A stretch of DNA of 64,000 bases, taken from contig BPHZ01000008.1 of assembly GCA_026003835.1 (NCBI GenBank), positions 62,001-126,000 of the forward strand, in the 5' to 3' direction. The notes beneath the pieces were generated by a model. The model was not told where the DNA came from. It ran no database searches and was given only the letters and a program-made list of their open reading frames with translations. Position numbers and translations under genes: made by a program. The stretch comes from Herpetosiphonaceae bacterium (lineage in GTDB: Bacteria; Chloroflexota; Chloroflexia; Chloroflexales; Herpetosiphonaceae). Below are positions 15,683 through 24,920 of this stretch, one piece after another (positions within the stretch are counted from its first letter, which is position 1; each line of letters starts with the position of its first letter).

Positions 15683-18367
15683 CTAGCTTCGCTTGTTGAT
15701 CAGCGCATATTCGATCGCCCGATCAAGAGCCATAAGCCGGCCCTCCTCATACGCCGATAGGAAGACCGTCTCAGACAGATGCGCGTGAACATAACTCAAG
15801 CTCTGCTCAAAATCAGTGCGGTCGGTTAGCTCGAAGGCGGCATCGATGGCGGCAAGGATGGCATCAGCGGCTCCCAGTAAACGTGCTGCGCGCTCGAATT
15901 GGCCGCGATCAGCAGCGAGCCGGCCAAAGCCGAAGATACACAGCGCGATGCCCATTCTATAGCCCAACTGCCGGGAAAGGTGCAGACTCTCAGCAAAGAG
16001 CGTCTCGGCCCGCGTGTTGTCTCCACAGTGCAGCGCCAGATGCCCAAGATTATGTAACGAAAGGATGGTCCGTTGCCTGCTCCCGATCTGGCGGCTGAGT
16101 TCAAGCGCCTGGCTGTAGAACTGTTCCGCCTGCTCGTAGTCTCCCTCGTGGCGGGCAATTTCGCCCAGTGTATTGAGCGCATAGATCGTGCCGGAAAGAT
16201 TGCGGACCTCATGGAAGAGCGCCAGCGCCTGCTGGAGCAGTGCGCGGGCCGTAGAACAATCACCCATACAGAAAATAACCATACCCAGGCGTGCCATTGT
16301 CGTTGAAATGTCCGAGGCATCGCCCGCTGTCTGAAACAGCGTCAGACTCTCCTGGAGCAGTGCGCGTGCTTCGAGATAGTCCCCCTGACTGAAAGCAAGA
16401 CGACCGGCGACAGACAGCGCCCTGGCGCGCGCCTTAGCCTGTGTACGCGGTATGCCGGAGAAGATCGAACGCGAGAGAATACGACCAAGATAGGTACGGC
16501 CCTCGCTGAGCAGACCGCGTAGCTCCCAGAAGTTAAGCAGAGCCCATCCGAAGCGCAACCCCACCTCCGCGCCATCCTGTGCCGTCAGACTCCACTCCAG
16601 CGCCGCCCGGATATTCGCATACTCGCGCTCCAGGCGGTCTGTCCAGCGCTCCGACTCTTCTTCGCCGGCCCCGGCTACATGCTCCGCCAGCGCCAGGTAG
16701 TATTCGGCGTGACGCCGGCACAACGTCTCAAGCTCACCGCGTGCCACCAGCAGCTCGCGCGCATACCCGCGGATGGTCTCAAGCATCACAAAGCGCCGCT
16801 CGATGATCCCATCACCGATATCGCGCTCCTCTAGCCCCAACAGGCTTTTATCGACCAGCAAGGCCAGGATCTCTTCGAGATCCAGGTCGCGAGGCTCGGA
16901 ATCAGCGCTGTTTTCGAGGCTTGCCCCCGCTACCGCGGCAACGGCCTCCACTGTACAGCCGCCGGCGAAGACACCGAGCAGCGCGAAGAGATGTTGCTCG
17001 GTGTTGCTCAATAGATGATAACTCCAATCGATTGTTGCGCGCAGGCTCTGCTGGCGGGCCGGGAGATCGCGAGCACCGCCGGTCAGCAGCTCCAAACGAC
17101 TGTCAAGGCGCTCCAGAATGTCCCGTGGATGAAGCTCCCTGGTCCAGGCGGCCGCCAGTTCGATCGCCAGGGGCAGACCATCGAGCCTGACACAAATCTT
17201 GGCTACCGCACGCAGATCTTCATCGCCAAACTCCAGGTCGGGATTGACGGCCCGCGCACGCTCCAGAAAGAGCGCCACTGCCGGCTCGTCGGCCAGCGCC
17301 TCCAAAGTCTGGACATGAGCAGGATTGGGCAGAGCGAGTGGTGGCACGGGAAACTCATACTCGCCATAGACTCGCAGTACTTCGCGGCTGGTCACCAGCA
17401 CCTTAAGACGTGGCGCCGCAGTTAGTAACTCCGTCACAGCAGGCGCAGCGCTGATAACATGCTCAAAATTATCCAGCACAAGCAGCAAGTTGCGATCGCG
17501 CAGGAATGACTTCAGCTTCTCCGCAACAGGCTGGCTGCCGGCGTCCTTAAGCCCTAGTGCTTGGGCAACAGCGGCATTGAATAGAGAGGGATCGCTGATG
17601 GAAGCAAGCCCGACAAAGCAGGCGCCGTGTGTGAACTCATCGAGCAGATCCGCAGCTACCCGCAGGCCGAGTCTGGTCTTTCCCGTGCCGCCTGGTCCTG
17701 TGAGCGTAACGAGGCGCACCTCGGGCCGTCGCAGGAGTGCGCGGACGCTCATCAGCTCAGGGTGCCGTCCGATAAACGATGTAGGATACGCCGGTAGATT
17801 GAAGCTGCGGGTATCTAAAGTCTTCAGTGGAGGGAATTCGGCGCGCAGACCCGGGGCGATCACCTGAAAGATCGTCATTGGGTGCAGGAGGTCGCGGAGG
17901 CGGCGTACACCCAGGTCGCGCAGGGTCACATCGGGAGGGAGACGGTCATGGATCATCTGCTGTGTCGTCTGCGAGAGCAAAATCTGCCCGCCGTAACCCG
18001 CCTCCAACAGCCTTGCAACACGGTTGAGCGGCAGGCTGACATACCCGCTGCCATCGGGCTCGGCGCTATCGGTATGCAGCGCCATGCGCACAAGCAACTC
18101 GCCGATCTCGCCCCAGGGCTCAGCCATCAGCGCGCGCTGTGCCGTGAGCGCCGCGGAAAATGCTGCATATGGATCAGTAAAGGCAGCATAGAACGCATCG
18201 CCGACGATATCGAAGATATATCCACCAAGGCCCTCGATCGTTGAGCGAAGGATCTCATGATGTCTTCTGAGCACAGATTGCATCAGATCTGGGTAGCGCT
18301 CCCACAGGCGGGTGCTGCCCTCAATACTTGTAAAGAGAAAGGTAATAATACCACCTGGCAGAGTCAT
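15683..18367 (-). CDS. Cyclase-like domain/NB-ARC ATPase/TPR regulator with a degenerate cyclase site
   Basis: The protein has 894 residues from the ATG at 18367, which begins the usual MTLPGGIITFLFT family start. Residues 1-170 are a class III nucleotide cyclase homology domain. The first metal-binding Asp of the FTDIEGST motif is Ser14 (FTSIEGSTRLWE), while Asp57 in IVGDAFYAAF is kept, so cyclase activity is doubtful. Residues 195-480 form an NB-ARC/STAND ATPase (Walker A GPGGTGKTRL at 224-233; Walker B LLLVLDNFEHV). The C-terminal 400 residues are TPR repeats. Such proteins sense signals through the TPR part and oligomerise with ATP. There is no DNA-binding domain. It follows the HD-GYP gene by 98 bases on the same strand. 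Confidence 0.85.
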   Translation of the reverse strand: MTLPGGIITFLFTSIEGSTRLWERYPDLMQSVLRRHHEILRSTIEGLGGYIFDIVGDAFYAAFTDPYAAFSAALTAQRALMAEPWGEIGELLVRMALHTDSAEPDGSGYVSLPLNRVARLLEAGYGGQILLSQTTQQMIHDRLPPDVTLRDLGVRRLRDLLHPMTIFQVIAPGLRAEFPPLKTLDTRSFNLPAYPTSFIGRHPELMSVRALLRRPEVRLVTLTGPGGTGKTRLGLRVAADLLDEFTHGACFVGLASISDPSLFNAAVAQALGLKDAGSQPVAEKLKSFLRDRNLLLVLDNFEHVISAAPAVTELLTAAPRLKVLVTSREVLRVYGEYEFPVPPLALPNPAHVQTLEALADEPAVALFLERARAVNPDLEFGDEDLRAVAKICVRLDGLPLAIELAAAWTRELHPRDILERLDSRLELLTGGARDLPARQQSLRATIDWSYHLLSNTEQHLFALLGVFAGGCTVEAVAAVAGASLENSADSEPRDLDLEEILALLVDKSLLGLEERDIGDGIIERRFVMLETIRGYARELLVARGELETLCRRHAEYYLALAEHVAGAGEEESERWTDRLEREYANIRAALEWSLTAQDGAEVGLRFGWALLNFWELRGLLSEGRTYLGRILSRSIFSGIPRTQAKARARALSVAGRLAFSQGDYLEARALLQESLTLFQTAGDASDISTTMARLGMVIFCMGDCSTARALLQQALALFHEVRNLSGTIYALNTLGEIARHEGDYEQAEQFYSQALELSRQIGSRQRTILSLHNLGHLALHCGDNTRAETLFAESLHLSRQLGYRMGIALCIFGFGRLAADRGQFERAARLLGAADAILAAIDAAFELTDRTDFEQSLSYVHAHLSETVFLSAYEEGRLMALDRAIEYALINKRS

Positions 18368-18465
18368 GGGTTGGTCCTTAATCGTCGCGGCTCCAGCGTC
18401 CGCCGGTGTCGCGCTGTAGGACAGGCGCGCTCGTCTCCGCCGTAAGGAAGCCTCTCTTCGCAATG

Positions 18466-19647
18466 TTACTTGATGCCTCGGCCAAGCAGATCACGGGTCG
18501 CTGGAGAGAAGTTTTCCAGGGTGCGAATGTGCTCGATTTCCTCGGGCGTCAGGGTTGCGAGCGCCTCGACAACCGTAGGATCAAAGCCGGTGCCCGCCTG
18601 AAGCCGCAATTCGGCAAGGGCCTGTTCATGAGACCAGGCCGGCTTATACGGGCGCTCGGAGATCAGCGCGTCATAGACATCGACAACGTGGAAAATGCGC
18701 GCGCCAAGCGGGATCTCCTCGCCGGCAAGTCCGGCCAGATAGCCGCTGCCGTCATAATTCTCGTGATGGTACAGCACAATCGGCATGGCATCCTGAAAAA
18801 ACGGAATGTGCTGGAGCATCTCGTAACCTAGCCGGACGTGTTGCTTCATTATCTCTCGCTCTTCAGAGGTCAGGTGGCCGGGCTTCAACAAGATCTGGTC
18901 GGAGATGCCAATCTTACCAATATCGTGCAGGAGCGCGCCGCGGGCCATCGCCGGGAGTTCAGTCTCGGGAATACCCATGCGCCGGGCAAGCAGCACGGTG
19001 AGCTCGACAGTGCGATAGCAGTGGGCGTGTGTATCATTGTCGCGGGTTGCCAGCGCCGAGGTCAGGGCATCGAGAGTGCCCTGCCAGGCCTGCTGCAGGC
19101 TGCGCGCATAGGCGCGAGTCTGCTCCAGCAGGCGGGAGTTCTCGATCACCAGGGCTGCCTGCGCTCCAAGCGCTGTCAGCAGTTCCAGGTCCGACTGTTC
19201 GAATAGCCGGCCACCGCGCTTATTGACCAGCTGAATACAGCCAATGGTCCCAGTGTAGCTGGTCAACGGCGCCGAAACAATTGAGCGGGTTGCAAAACCT
19301 GTCGCCGAATCGACGCGGCCGGACCAGCGCGGGTCGTGCTGTACGTCGGCGACCAGATCGCCGCATCCCTGCTGGATGACGCGCCCGACGATGCCCTCGC
19401 CCGGCTGTAGCCGCAGGCTCAGGATCGATTCGGCTGCCGGACCGACTGCTGCCCTCGGCATGATCACCGAGCGATTCTCCTCGATCGTCCAGAGGGTCCC
19501 ACCCTCCGCCTCGATTACCTCGATTGCCTCTTTTAGAACCGTGTGCAACACGCGTTCCAGGTTCAGATCGGCATTGATCACACGGCTAACTTCGAGTAGG
19601 GTCGAGAGCTCTCGTACCTTGCGTTCGAGTTCAGCAAGACGATCCAT
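18466..19647 (-). CDS. GAF/HD-GYP-type phosphodiesterase
   Basis: The protein has 393 residues. Residues 1-30 are a coiled coil, 15-165 a GAF domain, and 195-390 an HD-GYP domain with the metal ligands in GALLHDIGKIGI, KQHVRLGYEML and HHENYDGSGY, then VDVYDALISERPY. HD-GYP enzymes hydrolyse cyclic di-GMP or related dinucleotides. The signature GYP reads GYL here (DGSGYLAGL), a variation that can affect substrate choice. The GAF domain would bind a small ligand and control activity. The cyclase/NB-ARC gene lies downstream on the same strand and the response regulator 185 bases upstream, forming a signalling cluster. Confidence 0.88.
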   Translation of the reverse strand: MDRLAELERKVRELSTLLEVSRVINADLNLERVLHTVLKEAIEVIEAEGGTLWTIEENRSVIMPRAAVGPAAESILSLRLQPGEGIVGRVIQQGCGDLVADVQHDPRWSGRVDSATGFATRSIVSAPLTSYTGTIGCIQLVNKRGGRLFEQSDLELLTALGAQAALVIENSRLLEQTRAYARSLQQAWQGTLDALTSALATRDNDTHAHCYRTVELTVLLARRMGIPETELPAMARGALLHDIGKIGISDQILLKPGHLTSEEREIMKQHVRLGYEMLQHIPFFQDAMPIVLYHHENYDGSGYLAGLAGEEIPLGARIFHVVDVYDALISERPYKPAWSHEQALAELRLQAGTGFDPTVVEALATLTPEEIEHIRTLENFSPATRDLLGRGIK

Positions 19648-19831
19648 GGATTCCTCCTCGCAGCGAGCCCTCTTTGATCACGGCACCCGAACTCTGTGTG
19701 CTCAGCATTGTATCACATCTCACAGAGCGATAAACGACGCCATGATGAGCTGAACACATGGAGGAGAAGGGGGCAACATTCATGCGCCGCAGGCTGGGGA
19801 TAACAAAGCAGCCGGTACTGCTTCGAATCGA

Positions 19832-20542
19832 TCATGCCTCCTGTGGATCGCTAGGTGGCTTGAGAATGTAGCCAGCGCCCCGGACAGTGTGTAGCATACG
19901 TGGGTGGCCGCCTGCCTCCAGCTTCTGCCGCAGATAGCGGACATAGACCTCGATAATGTTTGACTCGCCGCCAAAATCATAGCCCCAGACTCGGTCATAG
20001 ATCACATCGCGTGTCAAAACCTGGCCTTGATGGCGCAGAAAGAGTTCCATCAAGTCATACTCTTTGGCCGTCAGTTCGATCTGGCGGTTTCCCAAGAAGA
20101 CCTCGCGGGAGGCGGCGTTGAGCGTCAGTGGGCCACAGCGCAGAATCGTTGGTTCGTTTACTGCGGCCCGGCGGCGTAGGAGCGCTCGAATGCGAGCCAG
20201 CAGCTCCTCAAAAGCAAAGGGTTTGATCAGATAGTCGTCGGCGCCGCTCTCCAGCCCGACCACTCTATCGGGAACGGCATCCCGAGCTGTCAGCATAATG
20301 ATTGGGACATCACTGCCCGCCCGTAGTCGCCTGCAGACCTCCAATCCATCCATGCCCGGAAGCATCACATCGAGAATGATAAGGTGTGGGGGGCGCTCGC
20401 GCGCCGCCTGAAGGGCGCTGGGCCCGTCGCCCGCGACCTCAACATTGTACCCTTCAAAAGCGAGGCCGCGCCGCAAATAGCCGGCGATCTCAGCCTCGTC
20501 CTCGACGACCAGAATATGCTCATGTTGCGTCCGATCATTCAT
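19832..20542 (-). CDS. OmpR-family response regulator
   Basis: This 236-residue protein has a receiver domain at residues 10-122, with the acidic pocket in LVVEDEAEI, the phospho-acceptor Asp in [13 protein letters not shown] and the conserved Lys in [13 protein letters not shown]. It is followed by a winged-helix DNA-binding domain at 135-230 ([31 protein letters not shown]). No histidine kinase is adjacent; the gene starts 8 bases inside the upstream hydrolase-like gene on the same strand, so the kinase must be encoded elsewhere. It could act with the GAF/HD-GYP protein downstream. Confidence 0.92.
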   Translation of the reverse strand: MNDRTQHEHILVVEDEAEIAGYLRRGLAFEGYNVEVAGDGPSALQAARERPPHLIILDVMLPGMDGLEVCRRLRAGSDVPIIMLTARDAVPDRVVGLESGADDYLIKPFAFEELLARIRALLRRRAAVNEPTILRCGPLTLNAASREVFLGNRQIELTAKEYDLMELFLRHQGQVLTRDVIYDRVWGYDFGGESNIIEVYVRYLRQKLEAGGHPRMLHTVRGAGYILKPPSDPQEA

Positions 20543-21551
20543 ACCCTGACCCCATTGCCTGTAGAAAGAACGTGACTACGCGGCGCAGATAATCTTCCTG
20601 CTGCTGCGCAAACGCCTGAAGATGGCCCGCCCCAGGCACGATCCACAGCTCGGTGGCGCCTCCAGGCCCCGCCGCCTCGACGAGCCGGCGCGCATGCTCG
20701 GCCGGCACGTCCTGATCGGCCTCGCCGTGGATCACCAGCAACGGCCTTGGCGTCATTCGCGCTACCGCCGCCTCGGGTACAATATGGTGCAGATTGGGTC
20801 CGTAGCGCAGGCGAGTAGCCTGATGGATGCCCCACAGCAGCGCAGAGGGCAAACGACGCCGACGCAGAGTGGCTCGAATATAATCGGGGAGCGAGGCGTA
20901 GCTGCTATCGACAGCCAGGGCTGCAATATCAGTTGTCTCAGCTGCTGTCAGCAGCGCCGTCGCGCCGCCTGTTCCCAGGCCCAATACGCCGGTCGTTGCG
21001 GGCTGATACCCACGCGCCCTGGCAAACTCCAGCGCACCTAAGAGATCATAGCGTTCGCCGTAGCCCAGCATGTACCGCTGGCCCTCCGATACGCCGGAGC
21101 CACGCCCATCGAAGACCAGGACGGTCAGGCCCGCATCGGAGAGCGTCTCGATCAGCCGCAGCACAGCGGGGTCGCCGCGCCCGACGGCTTTGTCGAGAAG
21201 CAGAATGATCAGCCGCCGAGGGCTTCCCTGTAGGCGCGGCGCTACCAGCCAGCCCTGGAGCGCAAGGCCATCCTGGGATCGAAAGCGCACATCCTCATAC
21301 GGCAGGTCAGCAGCAGCAGGCGTTGTGACCGGCGGCCGGCGCTCAGTATGGATGATTTCAGCAGCGATGGAGAATGCAAGGATAGTATAGACCATGAGGA
21401 GCCAGAACGCCAGCGCGCCACAGGCGGCCAGCGTCCGGCGCAAGCGCCTTCTAGCCCAGAGCCGGCCCAGCTGATGTCGTACCGATGTGGCTGCAGCCCT
21501 GATAGCCCGACTGGTCGCGTGGAGCACCGCTTGCGGCACACTGGCCTCCAT
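20535..21551 (-). CDS. Membrane-anchored alpha/beta-hydrolase fold protein lacking the nucleophile serine
   Basis: This 338-residue protein has an Arg-rich N-terminus and one transmembrane helix ([20 protein letters not shown]) at about residues 45-65, so the hydrolase domain is probably outside the membrane. The domain shows [12 protein letters not shown], the oxyanion-region [23 protein letters not shown] (acid) and PGAGHLQAF (His). The nucleophile elbow, normally GxSxG(G), reads GLGTGGATA: Gly replaces Ser. This was checked codon by codon (CTG GGA ACA). It is therefore probably not an ordinary serine hydrolase and may bind rather than cleave. The ATG at 21551 is chosen because similarity begins after it. 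It overlaps the response regulator by 8 bases. Confidence 0.8.
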   Translation of the reverse strand: MEASVPQAVLHATSRAIRAAATSVRHQLGRLWARRRLRRTLAACGALAFWLLMVYTILAFSIAAEIIHTERRPPVTTPAAADLPYEDVRFRSQDGLALQGWLVAPRLQGSPRRLIILLLDKAVGRGDPAVLRLIETLSDAGLTVLVFDGRGSGVSEGQRYMLGYGERYDLLGALEFARARGYQPATTGVLGLGTGGATALLTAAETTDIAALAVDSSYASLPDYIRATLRRRRLPSALLWGIHQATRLRYGPNLHHIVPEAAVARMTPRPLLVIHGEADQDVPAEHARRLVEAAGPGGATELWIVPGAGHLQAFAQQQEDYLRRVVTFFLQAMGSGYE

Positions 21552-21634
21552 CGTTCTACACGATTGGATCGTGCTGCTCGACGCCCTGTGTACCGTCGAT
21601 GGGCTCAGCTTCAATCCCCAAGGGACCAGTATGG

Positions 21635-21640
21635 TATAAT
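21635..21640 (+). promoter_or_regulatory. -10 element of the tRNA-Leu gene
   Basis: TATAAT at 21635-21640 lies 8 bases before the mature tRNA 5' end, so the primary transcript starts almost at the tRNA. The matching -35 is weak (TTCAAT around 21610). Confidence 0.5.
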
Positions 21641-21648
21641 AGTCCGGC

Positions 21649-21734
21649 GCCGGGGTGGCGGAAAGGCAGACGCAGCGGTCTTAAAAACCGCAGCCCGAAA
21701 GGGCGTGTGGGTTCGAATCCCATCCCCGGCACCA
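21649..21734 (+). tRNA. tRNA-Leu (anticodon UAA)
   Basis: The 86-nt gene has acceptor arms GCCGGGG/CCCCGGC, a long class II variable arm (CCCGAAAGGG), a T-arm GTGGGTTCGAATCCCAT and an encoded CCA. The anticodon loop CTTAAAA between GCGGT and ACCGC gives anticodon TAA, for leucine UUA/UUG codons. It converges with fabZ, whose stop is only 4 bases away. Confidence 0.96.
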
Positions 21735-21738
21735 CCCG

Positions 21739-22182
21739 CTACGCTTGTGGCTGCGCCACGTTGACGAGAGCAAACATAAAACTGCCCTCAGCGACGGTCT
21801 GGCCATCGACGGTGGCGATCCCCGTGCCTTTACCAATGTTGCGCCGCATGCGATCCATGCGCATTTCCAGCCGCAGTGTATCGCCCGGCACAACCGGCTT
21901 CCTGAACCGTACGCCGTCGATGCCTGTGAAAAAGGGAATTTTGCCCTTGTTCTCAGGCTCGCTCAATACTGCGACGGCGCCTGCCTGCGCCAGCGCCTCG
22001 ACAATCAGCACGCCCGGCATAATCGGCCGCCCAGGAAAATGGCCCTGGAAGAAGGGCTCATTGATCGTAACCTGTTTTATCCCCACCGCCCGCACGCCCG
22101 GTTCAAGTTCGACAATACGATCGACCAGCAGAAAAGGGTAGCGATGGGGGATGATCTCCAAGATCTCTTCGATCGTCAGCAT
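21739..22182 (-). CDS. fabZ: 3-hydroxyacyl-ACP dehydratase FabZ
   Basis: This 147-residue protein has the hot-dog fold, with catalytic His in [20 protein letters not shown], catalytic Glu in [12 protein letters not shown] and the [11 protein letters not shown] loop. FabZ dehydrates 3-hydroxyacyl-ACP in each elongation cycle of fatty acid synthesis. The ATG at 22182 is preferred over an in-frame GTG six bases upstream because the ribosome site AAGGAG (22193-22188) overlaps the GTG. It is a single-gene unit here, next to no other fatty-acid gene. Confidence 0.95.
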   Translation of the reverse strand: MLTIEEILEIIPHRYPFLLVDRIVELEPGVRAVGIKQVTINEPFFQGHFPGRPIMPGVLIVEALAQAGAVAVLSEPENKGKIPFFTGIDGVRFRKPVVPGDTLRLEMRMDRMRRNIGKGTGIATVDGQTVAEGSFMFALVNVAQPQA

Positions 22183-22321
22183 AGACACTCCTTCTCGCTT
22201 ACAAGCGTTTCGGCTGTTTAAACCGTATGGCTATCAAGTCGCGCACCACGACAGCGCATCAGGCTCACCACCCGCAGCAGGTTGTGCGAATTCTAACGCC
22301 GATGACTGTGCCGCGCAAGGT

Positions 22322-22356
22322 CACACCCCCTCGTGTCTGTTTGGCGAGGGGGTGTG
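22322..22356 (-). terminator. Strong hairpin downstream of the aminotransferase operon
   Basis: A perfect 12-bp stem, CACACCCCCTCG/CGAGGGGGTGTG, with an 11-base loop lies 41 bases past the aminotransferase stop (on the minus strand). There is no clear U-run, so an intrinsic terminator is likely but not certain. Confidence 0.6.
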
Positions 22357-22397
22357 GGAAGCATCAGCGTCATCGAGGTCTCAGCGATGAGCAGACT

Positions 22398-23789
22398 TTA
22401 GCCGGCCCGCTCTACCTCCTCCAGCGCTGCATCGATGATCTCCAGCGCGGCATCGATCTGCGCCTCGCTGATAACGAACGGCGGCGTTATGCTGAGCACG
22501 TTTCCAAACATTCCACCTGCCAGCACCAGCACGCCACGGCGCTGGCAGGCGGCCATCAGCTGCCAGGCAGCCTCAGTAGCCGGGGGTTTGGTGACGCGAT
22601 CCGTCACCAACTCTATGCCGATCATCAGGCCACGGCCGCGCACCTGCCCGATCAGCGCATGGCGCGCGGCAAGCTTCTCCAACGCCGCGCGCAGCCGCTC
22701 GCCCAGGCTGGCGGCACGCGCGACCAGCCCGCGCTCCTCGATCTCGGCGATCGCGCTCTGCGCCGCTGCGCAGCCCAGCGGGTTGCCCATAAATGTCGCG
22801 GTATGCAGCGGCTCACCGGCTACGCTCCAGGCGGCCATCAATTCAGCCCGGCCAACACATGCTGCCAATGGCACGCCGCCGGTCATACCCTTGCCCAGAC
22901 AGATCAGGTCAGGGATGACATCTTCGTGCTGGACGGCAAAAAGCCGTCCGGTTCGACCAAAGCCGGTAAAGATCTCATCGGCGATGAGCAAGATCCCCGC
23001 CTCGTCACAGAGGCGGCGCAGCCCGCGCAGCCAGCCGGCGGGCGGGACGATCTCGCCCTCGCGGCCCTGGATGGGCTCGACCAGCACTGCGCCGATCGGC
23101 GCGGGCTGCGCCGCCGGCCGCGCAAGGAGATCTGCGACCCGGGACAGCGCTGCCTCCAGACATGCCTGCTCGTCGCCTGCGAAACGGTAGGGGTAGGGAT
23201 AGGGCAGGTGGACTACCGCCGGCGAGAGGTGGGCAGTAAACGGCTGCCGGAACCAGTCCCGGCTTGTGGCTGCCAGCGCGCCGAGGGTCAGGCCGTGGTA
23301 GCCCCCGCCAAAGGCCAACACACCTGGCCTGCCGGTCGCCAGCGTGGCTGTCTTGATGGCGATCTCTACCGCCTCAGCCCCGCCTGTGGCAAGGAAACAG
23401 CGCGCGTCGGGCATGGGAGCCAATGCGCAGAGCCGCTCCTCAAGAGCCACGCGTTGATCGCTGGCGTAGACGTCGCCCATGGCATGGAGTAGCAGCGCCG
23501 CCTGCTGCTGGACGGCAGCGACGACGCGCGGGTTGCGGTGTCCGACTCCGGCAACGCCAAAGGCGGCGGTTAGATCGATGTAGACATTGCCGTCGGCGTC
23601 ACGCACATTGCTGCCAGCCGCCTCCTCCCAAACAATTGCCATCCCCGGAATAGTCAGATTTGGCGCTTCGCAGCGCTCCAGCCGCGCCTGCAACTCACCT
23701 GAGCGCGGTCCCGGCGGCGGCGTCACAATCTGTGGCAGCTGCTCTCCAAATCGCTCCATAACAAGTCGAAGGGAACGTCGCCCCTTCAT
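22398..23789 (-). CDS. Class III aminotransferase (acetylornithine/4-aminobutyrate aminotransferase type)
   Basis: This 463-residue PLP enzyme shows the N-terminal IVWEEAAGSNVRDADGN, FLATGGAEAVEIAIKTA, AFGGGYHGLTLGALAAT, the aspartate motif LLIADEIFTGFGRTG and the PLP lysine in LICLGKGMTGGVPLAA. Such enzymes use 2-oxoglutarate or pyruvate with omega-amino acids or acetylornithine; the exact donor is open. The first 40 residues are longer than in ArgD. It is the third gene of a leftward operon with the GNAT/methyltransferase (19-base gap) and the DUF952 gene, and a strong hairpin follows. No arginine-biosynthesis genes are nearby. Confidence 0.9.
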   Translation of the reverse strand: MKGRRSLRLVMERFGEQLPQIVTPPPGPRSGELQARLERCEAPNLTIPGMAIVWEEAAGSNVRDADGNVYIDLTAAFGVAGVGHRNPRVVAAVQQQAALLLHAMGDVYASDQRVALEERLCALAPMPDARCFLATGGAEAVEIAIKTATLATGRPGVLAFGGGYHGLTLGALAATSRDWFRQPFTAHLSPAVVHLPYPYPYRFAGDEQACLEAALSRVADLLARPAAQPAPIGAVLVEPIQGREGEIVPPAGWLRGLRRLCDEAGILLIADEIFTGFGRTGRLFAVQHEDVIPDLICLGKGMTGGVPLAACVGRAELMAAWSVAGEPLHTATFMGNPLGCAAAQSAIAEIEERGLVARAASLGERLRAALEKLAARHALIGQVRGRGLMIGIELVTDRVTKPPATEAAWQLMAACQRRGVLVLAGGMFGNVLSITPPFVISEAQIDAALEIIDAALEEVERAG

Positions 23790-23807
23790 CTCCCCCTTTC
23801 TTGACCG

Positions 23808-24914
23808 TTAGACCACTCTGGCAATAGTTGCGATCCAGGTGTCCCGCTGTCCCGGTGGCGGCTCATTGACCCACTGATAGACGACCTCGAAGCCGGCGCC
23901 GGCCAGGAGCCTACGCACCTCGCCCGGCTGGTAAAAGGCAAAGAAACGCGGACCATCCTCCGTCTGCCGCCACTCCTCGCCTCCGCCCATCTTGAGCGTG
24001 AGCATCAGCCCACCCCCCGATCGTGTTACACGTCGCAGTTCGTATAAGGCAATCGCGATCTCCAGGCACGGCAGGTGCAGCAGTGATGCGCTGGCCCAGA
24101 CGCCATCGAGAGCGGCGGTGGTCAGCGGCAGTGAGCGCAGATCCGCCCCGATAAGCGGTGCATCTGTAGCACGAGCCATGCGCAGCATGGCCCTGGTGCG
24201 GTCGATACCATACAGCTGGTAGCCCTGCTCAAGCAGTAGAAGCAGCTCTCTACCAGGACCGCAGCCCATCGCGCCGACGAGCGCCGGCGGCGGGATATGC
24301 TCCGCAAAGCGTGAGAGGGCCAGGCCGGCCCAGGTGTAGGGTGTACGGCGCGCGTAGCGCGCCGCATAGCGCTCATAGGTTGCAATCGTCTCCGCCGTGG
24401 GGGTGGGCTGGGCGGATGGCGTCGCCAGCTTTTTGCGCATTACGTAGAAGTAGCGCCCAGGCGCGCTGCGCGTCTCCAGTCGCTCCACAGCGCAGTAGCC
24501 CAGGGACTCGTAGTAGGCCCGGTTCTCGGGCAACTCCTCGCGGACACCTAGCCTGGCTGTCGATAAGCCCCAGGCCCGCCCCCAGGCCTCCGCCGCTGCC
24601 ATGAGTGCCCGCCCGATCCCCTTACGCCGGTGCGCGGGAACAACGGCCAGCCGGCCAACATAGAGCTCGCCTTCCCGGCGGGTCAGTCGGATCACCCCTA
24701 CAGTCATGCCCTCGATCTCCGCCAGCAAAAAGATCCAGCCGGCCTCCAACTGTTCGCATAACTCATCAAGAGACTCTCGAAAGACATGCGCCTGGTCGTG
24801 AATACGTCCGCGTTGCTCAGCGAAGGCAGCCTGAGTTACAGCATGAACATTGTGCAAATCGGCGCAGCCGGCCTGTCGGACCAGCAGTCGCGTCGCTCTG
24901 GAGGATGCTATCAT
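23808..24914 (-). CDS. Fusion of GNAT acetyltransferase and SAM-dependent methyltransferase
   Basis: The protein has 368 residues. Residues 10-160 are a GNAT domain with the acetyl-CoA loop VGRLAVVPAHRRKGIGRALM and ENRAYYESLGYCAVERL. After a Pro/Thr-rich linker (SAQPTPTAETIATYERYA), residues 185-368 are a class I methyltransferase with motif I VGAMGCGPGRELLLLLE, post-I GIDRTRAMLRMA and the DGVWASASLLHLP segment. Motif I lacks the usual acidic residue before the Gly run. The combination suggests sequential modification of one substrate, or two activities under one control. It starts 6 bases after the DUF952 gene ends and precedes the aminotransferase. The substrate is unknown. Confidence 0.85.
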   Translation of the reverse strand: MIASSRATRLLVRQAGCADLHNVHAVTQAAFAEQRGRIHDQAHVFRESLDELCEQLEAGWIFLLAEIEGMTVGVIRLTRREGELYVGRLAVVPAHRRKGIGRALMAAAEAWGRAWGLSTARLGVREELPENRAYYESLGYCAVERLETRSAPGRYFYVMRKKLATPSAQPTPTAETIATYERYAARYARRTPYTWAGLALSRFAEHIPPPALVGAMGCGPGRELLLLLEQGYQLYGIDRTRAMLRMARATDAPLIGADLRSLPLTTAALDGVWASASLLHLPCLEIAIALYELRRVTRSGGGLMLTLKMGGGEEWRQTEDGPRFFAFYQPGEVRRLLAGAGFEVVYQWVNEPPPGQRDTWIATIARVV

Positions 24915-24920
24915 CGGCTC

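Noticed and set aside
22227-23492. A 421-codon open frame on the plus strand, opposite the class III aminotransferase
   Set aside because: The translation is rich in Arg, Gln and His without any domain, whereas the minus strand gives a complete PLP enzyme.
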